Origin: Tribonema minus
Lineage: Eukaryota > Sar > Xanthophyceae > Tribonematales > Tribonemataceae
Length of the DNA: 64,000 nucleotides
Assembly (NCBI GenBank): GCA_017506865.1
Contig: JAFCMP010000524.1
Location: 434,001-498,000, forward strand
Reading direction: 5' to 3'
In this document: positions 20,901 through 31,500 of the stretch, piece by piece
How positions within the stretch are numbered: the first letter of the stretch is position 1
Layout of the letters: each line of letters opens with the position of its first letter
Notes under the pieces: generated by a model
What the model saw: only the letters and a program-made list of their open reading frames with translations
What the model was told of the DNA's origin: nothing
The model's database searches: none
Made by a program: the position numbers and the translations under genes

Positions 20901-23615
20901 GCGGCGCTGCAGTGGCTGCACGAGCGCGGCATCACAGGTGCGTCACTTGAACTTATCACTTGAGGTTGATATTCGAAGTAGTTGACGCACGCCGCTTGCC
21001 ACGGCGAGCTGGCGGCGCTGCAGTGGCTGCACGAGCGCGGCATCACAGGTGTGGCACTTGAAGTTAATGCTTGGAAGTATCCATAGTTGAAACTTTGTAC
21101 AAAGAAGCACGATGCTACTGCTGTGATCTGTCAAAGGCGTCGTGATGATTGCCTGCGCCCTGCCTGGACCGGAGCAGTGCACCATGTGGCGCTGCTGTCA
21201 CTGCAGACGGTGCCCATTTTGTGTTGTGCACAACTTTCCCCCTTTTATGACGTATCCAATCACACCAAGTACGGTCAATACGCCCCGACTTTCCACTTGC
21301 GTTGTCAATTTGACAACAATACACTTTTGCGGCACTTGCATGCACAAGAGCTTAAGGTTGTTGAGGTTGTGATTGAAGTTGTGTCCATTCTAGAGTTGTC
21401 AGCCGATGCCTCTTGTCGGCTTGTTCGTCACCGGGGTCCCAGTCGGCTCGGCTACACCGGCTAGCCGATGCTTGGTATATGAGTCGGCTTTTCCACCGGC
21501 TTGTGGACGGCTGGGGAGATTGGAGCCGGCTTTGAACGGTATTTTAAAGTGCCGGGCAGCGCAGCGCGTTTTGGTTTATCCTTTCACACTCCTCACGAGC
21601 CTCGCTTTCCACTACTCTCGCACTCATCTGACACTGTAAAGCTGATGCAGTACCGATGCTGCTCAGGCAGCCACACCCAGAGCATACTGAGCGCGCAGGC
21701 ACCCGCGTTCCCACACTCAGCTCGGTTCAATTATGAGTTGAAGTTGGTCGCGGTTTGGGCTAGCGTACTTTAGTAACCTGTACTTCACGCCTTCGCGGCA
21801 GCATGTGTGACGAATGCTTTCCGTACTCCCATGCTCAGCAGACTGCATCAATAGCATCAGCTCTGCGCATCTCTGGTGTGTTTGTTGAGTCAGAAGCTGG
21901 TGATTCGCGTCAGGCAGCATCGTAGTGAGGCTGCATGGTCCGTTGCCATCTGCAAAGCACCTAACCGCCTCATTGGGTGCCTGAAGTCACCCCAGCAGCT
22001 CCTGCTTGCTCGTTGGCTGCATCGCGCATTTTTCAAGACAAGCCGACAAACAGCCGGGGTATCGATCAGCTCAGCAACCGGCTACACCGGCTAGCCGAAG
22101 CCGATCGGCTTAGCCGGTGGTCGGCTGACAACTCTAGTCAATTCGCAGCAACCGCACTTGCTGGCATGTCTGTGGCCTGCAACCACTGTCTAACTTCCTC
22201 AGGAGCTTGTCCACTGTCAGCCATGGACATTACTGACATTCTGGCAGGTCTCCATTTCCTTGTCACACGAGCAGTGCGGTGCAGTTGTCGCATCGTGAAG
22301 ACCATGGCACCTCCATGAGTTTCAAACACATTCGGCTTCATTCCTGCCACCGAAACTTCCTCCTGAAGGCGGCGTGACAGCGCTCGCGCTGCAACAGCAG
22401 CGACTCTCCCCTCTCTGTGCCACTTCACCATTCTCTCGAAGAACATGCACAGGCACACTGCCGGCACCGCTGACGCTGCATCTTCCGCTCGTCTGCTGGC
22501 ACGTCAACCTCAACTCCAACTTCAACTTCAGGCGACGAGACCACGTGCAACACCGCACTGACGCCGCTATGCTATCTTCCGCTCTTTTGCTGTGGCATGT
22601 CAACTTCAACTTCAGGCGACGAGACCACGTGCAACACCGCCGCGCGCCGCGGCGACCTCCCCACCCTCCAGTGGTTGCGCGCCCAGAACACCCCCTGGAC
22701 GGAACCCGACATTGCCATCGACGCGGCCTACAGCGGCAACGTAGCAATGCTCGCGTGGCTTCAGAGCGCCGTCGCGACACCCTGGGACGCGCAGTGCCTG
22801 CAGATGATGCTGGTGGAGGCGGGGGAGGGGGGGCACCTGGAGGCCGCCAAGTGGCTGCGTGCCATTGGCGCGCCGTGGCCCCCGGCCTTCTGGCAGGTGG
22901 CGCCCCCGCCTCTCAGCACCATGGTCGGATGGCAGCTCGCCACGCTGCAGTGGGCGCGCAGGGAGGGCTGCCCATGGGTGAGTCACTGTTGAAGTTTGTG
23001 ATTGAAGTGTGTTGCGGCGCGGCGCGCACTTTCGTTGCGGAAGCGCATCGCCGCCAGGGGTTGCGCAAGATTGCCACCATCAGAAGCACGCATGTGTTTC
23101 GCGGTTGGCTGGCAGCTCTGCATGCAGTGGAGTATTGGGGTTAATTAAGACCAGTAGGAGTAGTTCCATGGCTTGCATGTTTGATGTTTGCAGGATCGAC
23201 CCTTCTGTTGCCTGGCTGCAACTCGGTGTCAGGCATGGTGTTGGTCAGCTGAAACAGCACATTTGCACTATTTGCCGGTGCAACTCTTGCCTCGATCACG
23301 AATGGCATCGAAACTGCTATCACCGCCAGCTGATTTCAACAGGATCGATCATTCCTTGGCTTCTTGTTTACAACAATATCATGCAGTGACACTTCGCGTC
23401 TGTCGCCACATGGCACAGCAACCGCCACATGACCAGATGCATGCGCGCGACGTCTTTGCTCACGTGCATCTGCCCCGCCTCCCGTCCAACAACCACAGGG
23501 CGACTGGAACAGCATGGTGTGCGAGCTCGTGTACGGCATGCAGCCCGATGTCGTTGACTGGGCGCACAAGAACGGCTGTCCCTGCGAGTGCCCGCGCGAC
23601 GCCATCATCGCCTGA
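16303..23615 (+). CDS. F-box-like, ankyrin-type repeat protein (5 exons)
   Basis: Probable protein-interaction adaptor of about 460 residues. Exons: to 16940, 17976-18121, 20809-20937, 22616-22977, 23499-23615 (TGA), all joining in phase. After a Ser/Asp-rich start, residues about 65-105 look like an F-box (LGLILSFVGKGNWLFVAGVS then RKWRSIY). There follow degenerate ankyrin-type units with recurring LLEWV, LEWLLARGA, LQWLHERGI, LQWLRAQNTPW, AKWLRAIGAPW and LQWARREGCPW, as in the 'WARENGCPW' repeat proteins of protists and giant viruses. I infer a role in substrate recruitment to a ubiquitin ligase if the F-box is real. The start is uncertain: 16303 is the first in-frame ATG, but the frame is open from 16135 and an upstream exon is possible. 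A (CTG)n tract at 17919-17958 lies just before exon 2. Introns contain two inverted-repeat elements. Confidence 0.8.
19682..20011 (-). CDS. Hypothetical 109-residue ORF in the ankyrin gene's intron
   Basis: An uninterrupted ATG-to-stop frame opposite to the host gene. Its composition is protein-like, with Cys, Trp and charged residues mixed: CYWCEAIKSDSSLQAMFWLD, then a GKFSLVCKESVIKGLIAYG stretch. It ends 67 bases from an inverted-repeat element. I recognise no family. It could be a fragment of a transposon protein or a chance frame. Confidence 0.3.
   Translation of the reverse strand: MPAADLVVLVRIAEGQYPTSDMKTTSVDSDSSRAQRSCYWCEAIKSDSSLQAMFWLDKTSFWGTKSGKFSLVCKESVIKGLIAYGPPEPHLRCLGDWREQAAAKATEIK
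20078..20624. mobile_element. TA-flanked inverted-repeat element, 547 bases
   Basis: Left end CCGTAGATCACGGAGTATAA and the reverse complement of the right end agree over about 27 of 28 bases. Both ends are flanked by TA (20076-20077, 20625-20626), as expected for a TA target duplication of the Tc1/mariner/IS630 kind. Inside are many 'gggggtcttatac' blocks in both directions. It encodes no transposase, so it is a non-autonomous copy. It lies in the intron before exon 3 of the ankyrin-type gene. Confidence 0.85.
20984..21049 (+). repeat. Donor-side echo of ankyrin-gene exon 3
   Basis: A near-identical copy of the exon 3 end (CTGGCGGCGCTGCAGTGGCT, then GCACGAGCGCGGCATCACAG and GTG) lies just downstream of the real one at 20872-20937. 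The flanking 'cacttgaa' intron text is also copied. Confidence 0.85.
21393..22134. mobile_element. TA-flanked inverted-repeat element, 742 bases
   Basis: The ends read GAGTTGTCAGCCGA on both strands, perfect over 14 bases, with TA on each side (21391-21392 and 22135-22136). Subterminal sequence is rich in GCCGAC/GTCGGC and shares CGGCTACACCGGCTAGCCGA near both ends in direct orientation. There is no coding capacity for a transposase. Similar GTCGGC-rich sequence at 18920-19065 may be a decayed relative. Confidence 0.82.
22530..22562 (+). repeat. Acceptor-side echo of ankyrin-gene exon 4
   Basis: ACTTCAG|GCGACGAGACCACGTGCAAC, then ACCGC, the acceptor and first codons of exon 4 (real at 22616), occurs here once with its preceding 'gctcg.ctg.tggcacgtcaac' text. 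Confidence 0.8.
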
Positions 23616-23775
23616 GCATCACCATCAGACCCTCTGAGTCCAACTCCGAGTCTCATCAGCCGTGATCGCCTGAGCATCACCATCAGACCCTCTGAGTCCT
23701 CTGAGTCCGACTCCGAGTCCCATCAGCCGTGAGCATCACCATCAGATCCCCTGAGAGTCCCACATCAGCCCAGCA
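23606..23775 (+). repeat. Three tandem copies of the ankyrin-gene stop-codon region
   Basis: The block 'atcgcctgagcatcaccatc', then 'agaccctctgagtcc..cagccgtga', spans the stop codon. It is repeated about three times (starts near 23606, 23664 and 23727) with unit length about 55-60 bases. Confidence 0.75.
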
Positions 23776-25534
23776 CACCGGCCGCGCACACACACACAGA
23801 GCGGGGACACACCAAGCGGAAAACCTCAAGAGGTCGGGCATCGCAGCAGAACGGGTGAACCTTAAGCTAGAGTTCAAGAGCACCTCTGACTCAGACCCTG
23901 ACTCAGATGCTCACGAGCGAGGCTCGCCACACGCTGACTGAAGCAGCCTGGAGTCCCCATGGGCGCTGCTCACTGCTGCTGCCAAGTCGCTGAGCCTGCT
24001 GCATACATACATACTTCAAGTTGAAGTTGGTGATGGAACCACTTCACACATACCTACCTACCTACACTGCGCGCCGCCGCACTGCCCACGGAGGCTGCTG
24101 TCCAGCGCCAACTAGCGGCAAGTGCAGACACACACAAGGACCGGCGCTATAGCGCGGCACAGTACGCCACAAGGTGCGTCAGCCAGGGCAGCACATTCGG
24201 CAATGACCTTCAGCTGCCAGCGCGGCATGCGCGTGCGCGCTTTCTGCGCATCTGCGCGTCATGGCAGTCGTCTCATCCCAACAGCAGCCCATTGACAGAG
24301 AAATACTAGGTCTTGCAAGCGCATCACCATCATCATTGTCAGCATTCGTACTGAGGCTTGAAGCGAGCGCTGCTTGCCAACGCCTGCGGAGCGCCGTTGC
24401 TGAGCGCTGTGACTGTGCACATATGTGCCTGACTCAGGTCCTGATGGGGCCGCAGCAGCAGCCGCACGTTTTGCGGTGGCCACCGTGTCTGTGCGCGCCG
24501 ACGCCGTTACATGTGGAGTTGCATGGCTGCATGCTGCAGTAGCGGCACGCCTGCGCAGCTCCCTCTATGCAAGACGGGCCTATTGTTTGGTACCAGTACT
24601 CGCCGTCAATGACATGGCTTACCCGTTGGACGCGATGCGTACGTGTTTTTCATTCGTTTCACATGTGTGCTCTGTGCGCGTTTGGTTGTTTTTCTACCCG
24701 TTGAGCATGTTCCTACCGCTGGAGATGTGGTATTTACTGTGTCAGTGTCAACAGGGCATGCCTACCTGTGGCTTGGTGTCGCAAACTCAAGCCGCGCAAT
24801 GCATCTGTACTTTTATTCAATTCTACTTGGGGCGGTATTGTGATGATCTGATGAGAACACGTTTGACACAGCACACTGCGTGGAGCGCACGTTTTCGCAG
24901 TTGAAGGCAACAGCGATCACTACATAGCGACTCACATGGCCAAAAAGTGGTGCGTGTGAATGATTCAATGTCTCTCTGCATTTGTATGCGGCGTACCACA
25001 GGCACGTCGGAATATACAAATCCATACGTACACGTAACTGATTTGATTGGAGGTTTTTAAAACTTGATACTTCGAAGTATTATTGTACGCGATGCACGGT
25101 TTTCTTGTTTCAACAACGTCCTCTACCCCAAAGTGCTTGCAGGCCAACATGAGAGGGGAAACTGGTGGCATCAGTGTCTTGCACGATCAGCAACTAGACC
25201 CCAGCGCGCTCATTGGCAATCCACCCGTGTGCATACCCGATTGCAACCATCACATGCCCGGATGCATTGGTAGTGTGGAGAATCGCGTGCGCACGTTGAA
25301 GACCAAAGGAGGCTTGCGCTCTGAAAAATCCCTCGCCTACAACTTGATTGCAATGTGCATGTCCTTGGCATTGCATTTCAAATGCTCTTTGGCCATCATG
25401 GACTGCCATGCTGTATTTCTTTGTACTTTTTATTATATTCTCGCCAGGGCGCGAAAAAGCCCAGATGATTGGCATCTAGCTGTACGGAATCTACATGTCG
25501 TATAACAGTCTGAAAGTGTCGTAACGACAACCAC
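23776..25534. other. Intergenic region, no supported gene
   Basis: Between the convergent ankyrin-type (+) and 7TM (-) genes. It contains a Glu/Asp-coding-looking stretch near 23860-23940 and a weakly protein-like frame at 25083-25505, but I cannot support either as a gene. The 3' end module of the minus-strand gene begins at about 25430. Confidence 0.45.
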
Positions 25535-25572
25535 TCAAATGCCGCCGCCGCCAAATGGCATCTCGGGATCCT
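25430..25572 (-). repeat. 3'-end module (stop codon, hairpin, AATAAA), copy 1
   Basis: On the minus strand this covers codons for EMPFGGGGI, the stop, about 85 bases of 3' region, a possible TTTCGCGCCCTGGCGAGAA stem and AATAAAAAGTACAA. A closely similar stretch lies in an HRD1 intron at 54446-54590 (plus strand). The distal part alone (gggctttt.cgcgccc..gcga..aaattaataaaa) also occurs at about 29595-29642 (plus strand). Confidence 0.75.
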
Positions 25573-28500
25573 CCCCTACGTCCTCCTCCATGTGCCCCCC
25601 CCCCCTGGATTCTGCCATGTGTGTCATGACACGGCCAGAGGACGCCATGTGGAGCGCTGCCGACAGCGCCGAGCGTAAGCGCGCCAGGGCGATGCCCTTA
25701 AGAGCTTTAGGGCGCGCTCCTCCGGGCACTGACATCCTGCTGGCATACTCCGTCGCCACAGCCTCCAGCAGCTTCCGCCCCTGCTCCCCGATGCTGCCAA
25801 GTGACCCTTTTGCCAAGTGGCAAGTTTGTCGCAATTCTGATCATAATGACCAGAATAGTGGGTAGTCTTGGCGGCCTCTTGGTCGCGGCAGCTTTGTACT
25901 TCTAGATGAATAAAAGCCCCAACCAACAGCCAGCTGCTGTGCGCACAATGGCATTCAGAGCTCAAGCAGCGATGCCTCGATCCACTTTGCAGTTCACAGC
26001 AGACAACACTCCTATAAAAGGATGCAACATGATGTAGACTGCGGGGGGCAGCGGCCGTGTGTAAACATTGCATGACCCACAATTTGAATGAGGCCAGCTG
26101 CTTAGTGCGTTGTACGCACCCAGAGAACCCTGCCGGTGCCGTGCCTGCATCGAGAGTGCGCTGCTAACAACTAGTCCAACATGATTGTACGAAGATTCTT
26201 GCTGCATGCACAATTGCATCTGCACCTACTGGTACAAAGCGCGCTGCGTAAATTGAGTCTTGGCATGGGCTCTGGTTTGTGTGCAGCCTGAGTTGCCGCA
26301 CGAGCGCTGCGTCAATGCGTTGTGTCAAATGCATCGTCTCTGCCGCTGCCACATAGAAGCCATCATATGGGTGGGTACCAGTTGAAGCCGGGGTGCAAAG
26401 CCCCTGTGTTTCAAATGCTCTTTGGTCATCATGCCAGTGGGCTGATTTGTTGTATTTTCAGATGCGTTCAGGGGCCAGCTGTTGCCAGTGGGTGCACAAT
26501 GGCATTCAGAGCTCATGCAGCGATGCCTTGATCCATTTTGCAATTCACAGCAGACAACACTCAAATGACAGGATGCAAAACGTGGTTTAAACTGCCGTGT
26601 GTAAACATTGCATGACCGACAGTTTGAAAGAGGCCAGCTGCTTAGTGCGTTGTACGCACCCAGAGATCCCACCGCTGTCGTGTGCCTGCATCCACTGGCA
26701 GCGTGCGCTGCTTTGCTGTCGCGGATATGATCATCATCGCGCTCGGCAGAGATGCAGCGCGCGTCATCTTCAACTTCTGCTTCAACAACTAGGTCAACAT
26801 GGTAGTGCAAGACTGCTGCAATGCAACCGCATCTGCATCTGCTGCGGTATAGTGCACGCCACGTTAAAAAAATTCAGGGATGCATGGGCTCTGGCTAGTG
26901 TGCAGCCTGAGGTTGCTGCACCTCAAATGCATCGTCTCTGCCTCTGCCATATAGCAGTCATCATGTGGGTGGGTGCCAGTTGAAGTCAGGGTGCAAAGCC
27001 CCTTTAGGCCAGCAAGTGCTATGTCAGACACTGTGACTCTCCCACAGCGCGCCTCATGAGCAGCCGCAACTGTACTTTGGTGTTCGATAAAGCAGGTGTC
27101 ACCGTGACTGATCAGCAGTGCAGCGGGATGCGCCGCTGCCGAGTGGCGAATCGTAAGCCACTGGCTTAAGTCCTGGTGGACAAAACAAATGTGCGGGGGC
27201 TGCTGGCGCATATCTCCGACACCACCCACTACCATGTACACCTGGTTCCGGTGCAGGCGTAAAGCCAGGGCCACTGCTGTGTCACCAGCTATAGAGTGCT
27301 GGTGACAACACTGTGAATCAGCCCCCTACTACTGCACACCCGCGTCCGATGCAGGTGTAAAGGCAGAGTCACTGCAAACTCTGGCAGACTGAGTGGCACC
27401 AACTACACAGTGCTGGTGGACTGTGTGAGAGCCTGAGGACTCGGAGGCTTGTAGGCTGACACACGCACAAAGCTGCCACTGGGGGTGCTCGGCACCACCC
27501 TGCTGCTGGCCAGGAGCGTTGGCTGCACAATCAGGGTGATGATCAGCACCTGCCACGATATCACACAAATCGCCAGCGGCTGGAACTGGAGGATGGGCCG
27601 AGCGTCCAGCCTGCGGCGTGCGCAGCGGTACAGCAAGGCGAGCACAAGAGTTGCATATTATGCATGTGATGCATTGTTCGCAGGGCTCCGCCCCTCAAGT
27701 GGAAGTAAACGAGTACAGCATGGCGGTGGGGTTTGTTGGTGTGATGATGGCACACATGTACGCATTGGATGTTTCTTGGGGGTGCATGGATGTGTGCTGT
27801 AGGCGTGCAACCCCTTGCGGTCTTCATCAACACATGTACAAAGTAGAAAGTACACGCCTACCTCAGAACAAGAAACATCATACTGGTGTGCGTTCAAGAG
27901 GGCGCAAGTTTCGGCATGATGTAGCCGAGCTTCGTTCGACCTATGCTTCAATGGATTGTTATCTTGATGAGTCATTTCATGATGAGTCCAAGTCATATCA
28001 TAATGAGGCACTCACCATCCTCGCATTGGCTGCACGAAGTAGATCACAGGGACCATGGTCTGGCTCAGGATCAGGTTGATGCAAACCTGCAACTCCAGAA
28101 CAGTCCATCACCGGCAGCGGTTAGTCTTGTTGAGGCACGCAAAACTTGCGTGACAGGCTGCAGCTCTCCTCTCAATGTGAATGGTCTGCAAACTATCTAT
28201 GCACCAAGAAAAGGAGCTTGCGTTTTTTTTGTCATGGATCGAGTTCACATGTGTGTATGGCGCTATGGGGGCAGACATGACGATTACCCTCAGGTTTCTG
28301 TGATTCCAGGAGTACAAGTGCTGGATTGTTGACCCTACTCCTATGGAGTGTTGATCGTGTGGCGGCAAACCGCAGCTTCTGCTGGCACATCTGGCCCCGA
28401 CTGCTGCATCGGCGACTGTGGACATCGGACCTGCGCTGCCTCCACCAGCACTTGCCGCCGTACCCCGCATTTGCTGCCCCAGCACCTCACATCTGGACAC

Positions 28501-31500
28501 TATCTTGGGACCTAGCGGTACCCTTGATTGTTGTTACACACACTCTTTCAGAGTCTTGTCCGTGGGGAGGGTCAGCGATGCGGCGACGGCGCAGGCAGGT
28601 GGCGGCTTCGCCTGCTTGGTGGCCTACGCCGACGCAGCGACCGAGTGTCAAGCCTGCTGCCTGCTGCGCCAAGATCATCAACGCGAACACTAACACCTGC
28701 AACCACACCGTCGAAGACCGGAGCCTATCCGCCGCCGTCCCTGCCGCCGGCGATGGCGCACGCCTTCAACCCACAACCGACACAAGGACACTATCTTGGG
28801 GCCCGGCGGCACCCTTGATTGTTAGTCATACAACTCTGCGGAGTGTTGTCCAAGGCATGTGGTTAGAGAGCGGCGCCTGTGCGCGGCGACGGGGCAGGCG
28901 GCGGCAGCTGCTTGGCGGGAGCGGCGCGGAGGAGCAGGAGCAGGAGCAGCAGGAGGAAGGAGTTCGCAGCAGGGGTTCCAGTGTGCGGCCGGGGACACCG
29001 GGGGGGGTAACACTAGCGAATAGAAGGGCGGGTTTCAGTAGATATGCTTGCTGGAGTGACAGCATCAGCCTTTGCAGCACCAGTGCCTGGCACTTAGTGA
29101 TCCATGACCATTGTCCTCAGTTCTGGGCGCTGCTACCAGTAGCCCAGGCCTGCACAAAGCTGTTCACGGCTAGGACCATTTTGGCAGAGACACGGGAGGC
29201 CTCAAAGTGGGTCTGGTCGTGTAGAGGCAGTAGCTTAGGCACTTTGGTGCAGCATGATAGTGGGGACCGATCGGGGTTTGGGTGGGGTTTGTTGGGGTTG
29301 GGTTGGACTCTTCGTAGCAACAGCATTGATACCCTTAGCACCAGTGCCTGGTGCCCAGTGATCATTTTGCCTAGAGGCGTGATTCAGACGTGTCAGCATG
29401 GTCCTCAGTTCTGGGCGCTGTCAAAGGCGACCCAGGCCTGCACAAATCTTTTTCAAGACGGGACAAGTGTGCCTCACGGCTGGGCAACCCTAAGTAGGGT
29501 TTGGTTGTGGGGTGTTGGTGGTAGTCTGAAGAGGGGGAAGCCTGTTTGCGTTTGAGTCTCTCTTCGGAGAAGGAATGTTGCATTGAGTGCACATCCAAAG
29601 AGAGGGCTTTTCGCGCCCCTTGCGAAGCGAAATTAATAAAAGTGCAATACATCATGGTGGGGGAGCAAAGAGTCTGTGATGCGTCGACGATGAAGGTGTT
29701 TCGTATGTCCAGTGGCGTGCTGTGCGACGCAACAGGTATGTGCTAGCCCTCAGCCGGAAAAGCGGAAGCAGGCAACAGGGGGTTAGCACGCATCGCCATG
29801 AAAGGCACTTGGAGGTCGGCATTTTCTCAGCACGGGGAAGGTATATTGTAAAAAGTACATCCAGTAGTCTCAAGTCTGCTCTAGCATGGTCACACTGTCT
29901 GGTCGGGTTGCAAAGGCGTGGATCTAAGTTAAAGCCCTCATTTGGTCCTCTCTTGAATGTTAACAAACTCTTAGGGCAGGTGAGAGCAGTACTCTATTCG
30001 CCGATTTCTTTCTTTAATACACTCCCAGCCATGTGCCGCTTGCCTGTTGCACGAGCCACAGCCGCTTGCTGAGGTTGGCCAAGTCATCTGGGGGCTTGCC
30101 AACGGCGCTTGTGCCCGCAAGGCTCCTCATGCTGTCATTCAACAGCACACGTAACTGCCACGAGCACACGGCCACTGTGCCGCAGGCCACCCACACCACT
30201 GGCACATCTGCCGGGACCTGGGGTATGTAGGTACGCACAGAGTGTAGGTAGCGTGTGTGTTGAGCTGCGTCCACAAATGCGTGTGAGCACGCGCTTGACA
30301 CGAGCTCACGAGCTGCATACCTTGCATTTTTCATGGGGTGTGCGCCCCTCAAGTGGGTGCAAATAGTGTACATACACGTGCGCATGAGTGCAAGGGCGTG
30401 GGTGGTCATTGCATGGGCTACTGTGTAGGGCTTGAACTTGTGGGCTTGAAGTTGACACTGTTGCGGAAGTCATCAGCCCTGATTACATAGCTCTTGTTCT
30501 GGATGCTGTGACACTTAAGATCAGGCTGACAGAATCGATCAATGATGTGCGCTTTGGGAAACGCACCAGCTTTCAAGATGCAGTGAAGAAAATCATTGTA
30601 TCTGGGCGCATCCTGCCAGGGTTGAACAAGGGGTCACGTTCTGTGCATCTATCTGCAGAATAATTATTGAGACATGAACCTTGCAGCGTCGACTCATGAT
30701 ACTGGGCATTCTTATAGATACGTTGGCATGACTGATTCTAGGCATCACCACATATGCACACTTGTCTCCAAATATATGGCAACAACATACAGATGCTTAT
30801 GTTTGCATTCGCCGCACCATCGACAGAGTGCATACTGTGCATATTGTGCTGGCGCTGTATTTCATTCACTCATGCACATGGAATGGAGATATGCACCTGG
30901 GAGTGAATTCACACCAAACATAATGCAATGCTCATGTCTACAGCATTTACTTAGTTCAGACAACGAGGCACCAGTTGTTGCACGCCGCAATTCATGAGAC
31001 AAAGCTGTGAATGCCGGTCCAACGTATAGGTCATTGGATACACAGAGAACCAGCCATGTTCAGAGGCTTTGTACCTGCATGCAGCATGGTGTGAATTTGG
31101 ATAACTTCAAGACCATATTTCAGGCTCGGCCACGGTGCCAACTCGTCATTCTCAAACCAAATCACAACGCAATGGGTATTCACATTCGGTACAATCAAAT
31201 CTTCGGTGTATGTTGCCTCTCTCACCAGTTCAATCATGAGTCGCGCAGACGGCTTATCAGTGAGCGTAACGGTAATACGTTGCCTCTTCTCTCACCATTT
31301 CAATCATGAGCCGCGCAGGTGGCTTAAGCAATCAGCGTAACGATTATACGTTGCCTCTCACCATTTCAATCATGAGCCGTGCAGACGGCTTGGCAATGAG
31401 CGTAACGGTGAGGGCACCAAAAACCGCCGCCGTGCCTGCCAGCAGCCAGTGGCAGTAGCGCTGTATGAAGTGCCTGAGCGAGCCCACCAGGGGCACGTCT

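Noticed and set aside
24259-24904. Several frames on both strands around 24.3-24.9 kb
   Set aside because: Ala-rich, competing in several frames, with no splice context or motif. I could not choose a coding strand.
29040-29465. A duplicated TTTGTGCAGGCCTGG..CAGCGCCCAGAACTGAGG block as a 7TM-gene exon
   Set aside because: Two diverged copies exist, but neither gives a donor that continues an open frame. It is left as an intron repeat.
28326-29555. A 409-residue plus-strand open frame
   Set aside because: Long for chance, but it runs antisense across the 7TM exon 28544-28696 and through two diverged copies of the same repeat. Its composition (Trp/Cys/His-rich mixed with poly-Glu/Gln) shows no domain. 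Transcript data could revive it.
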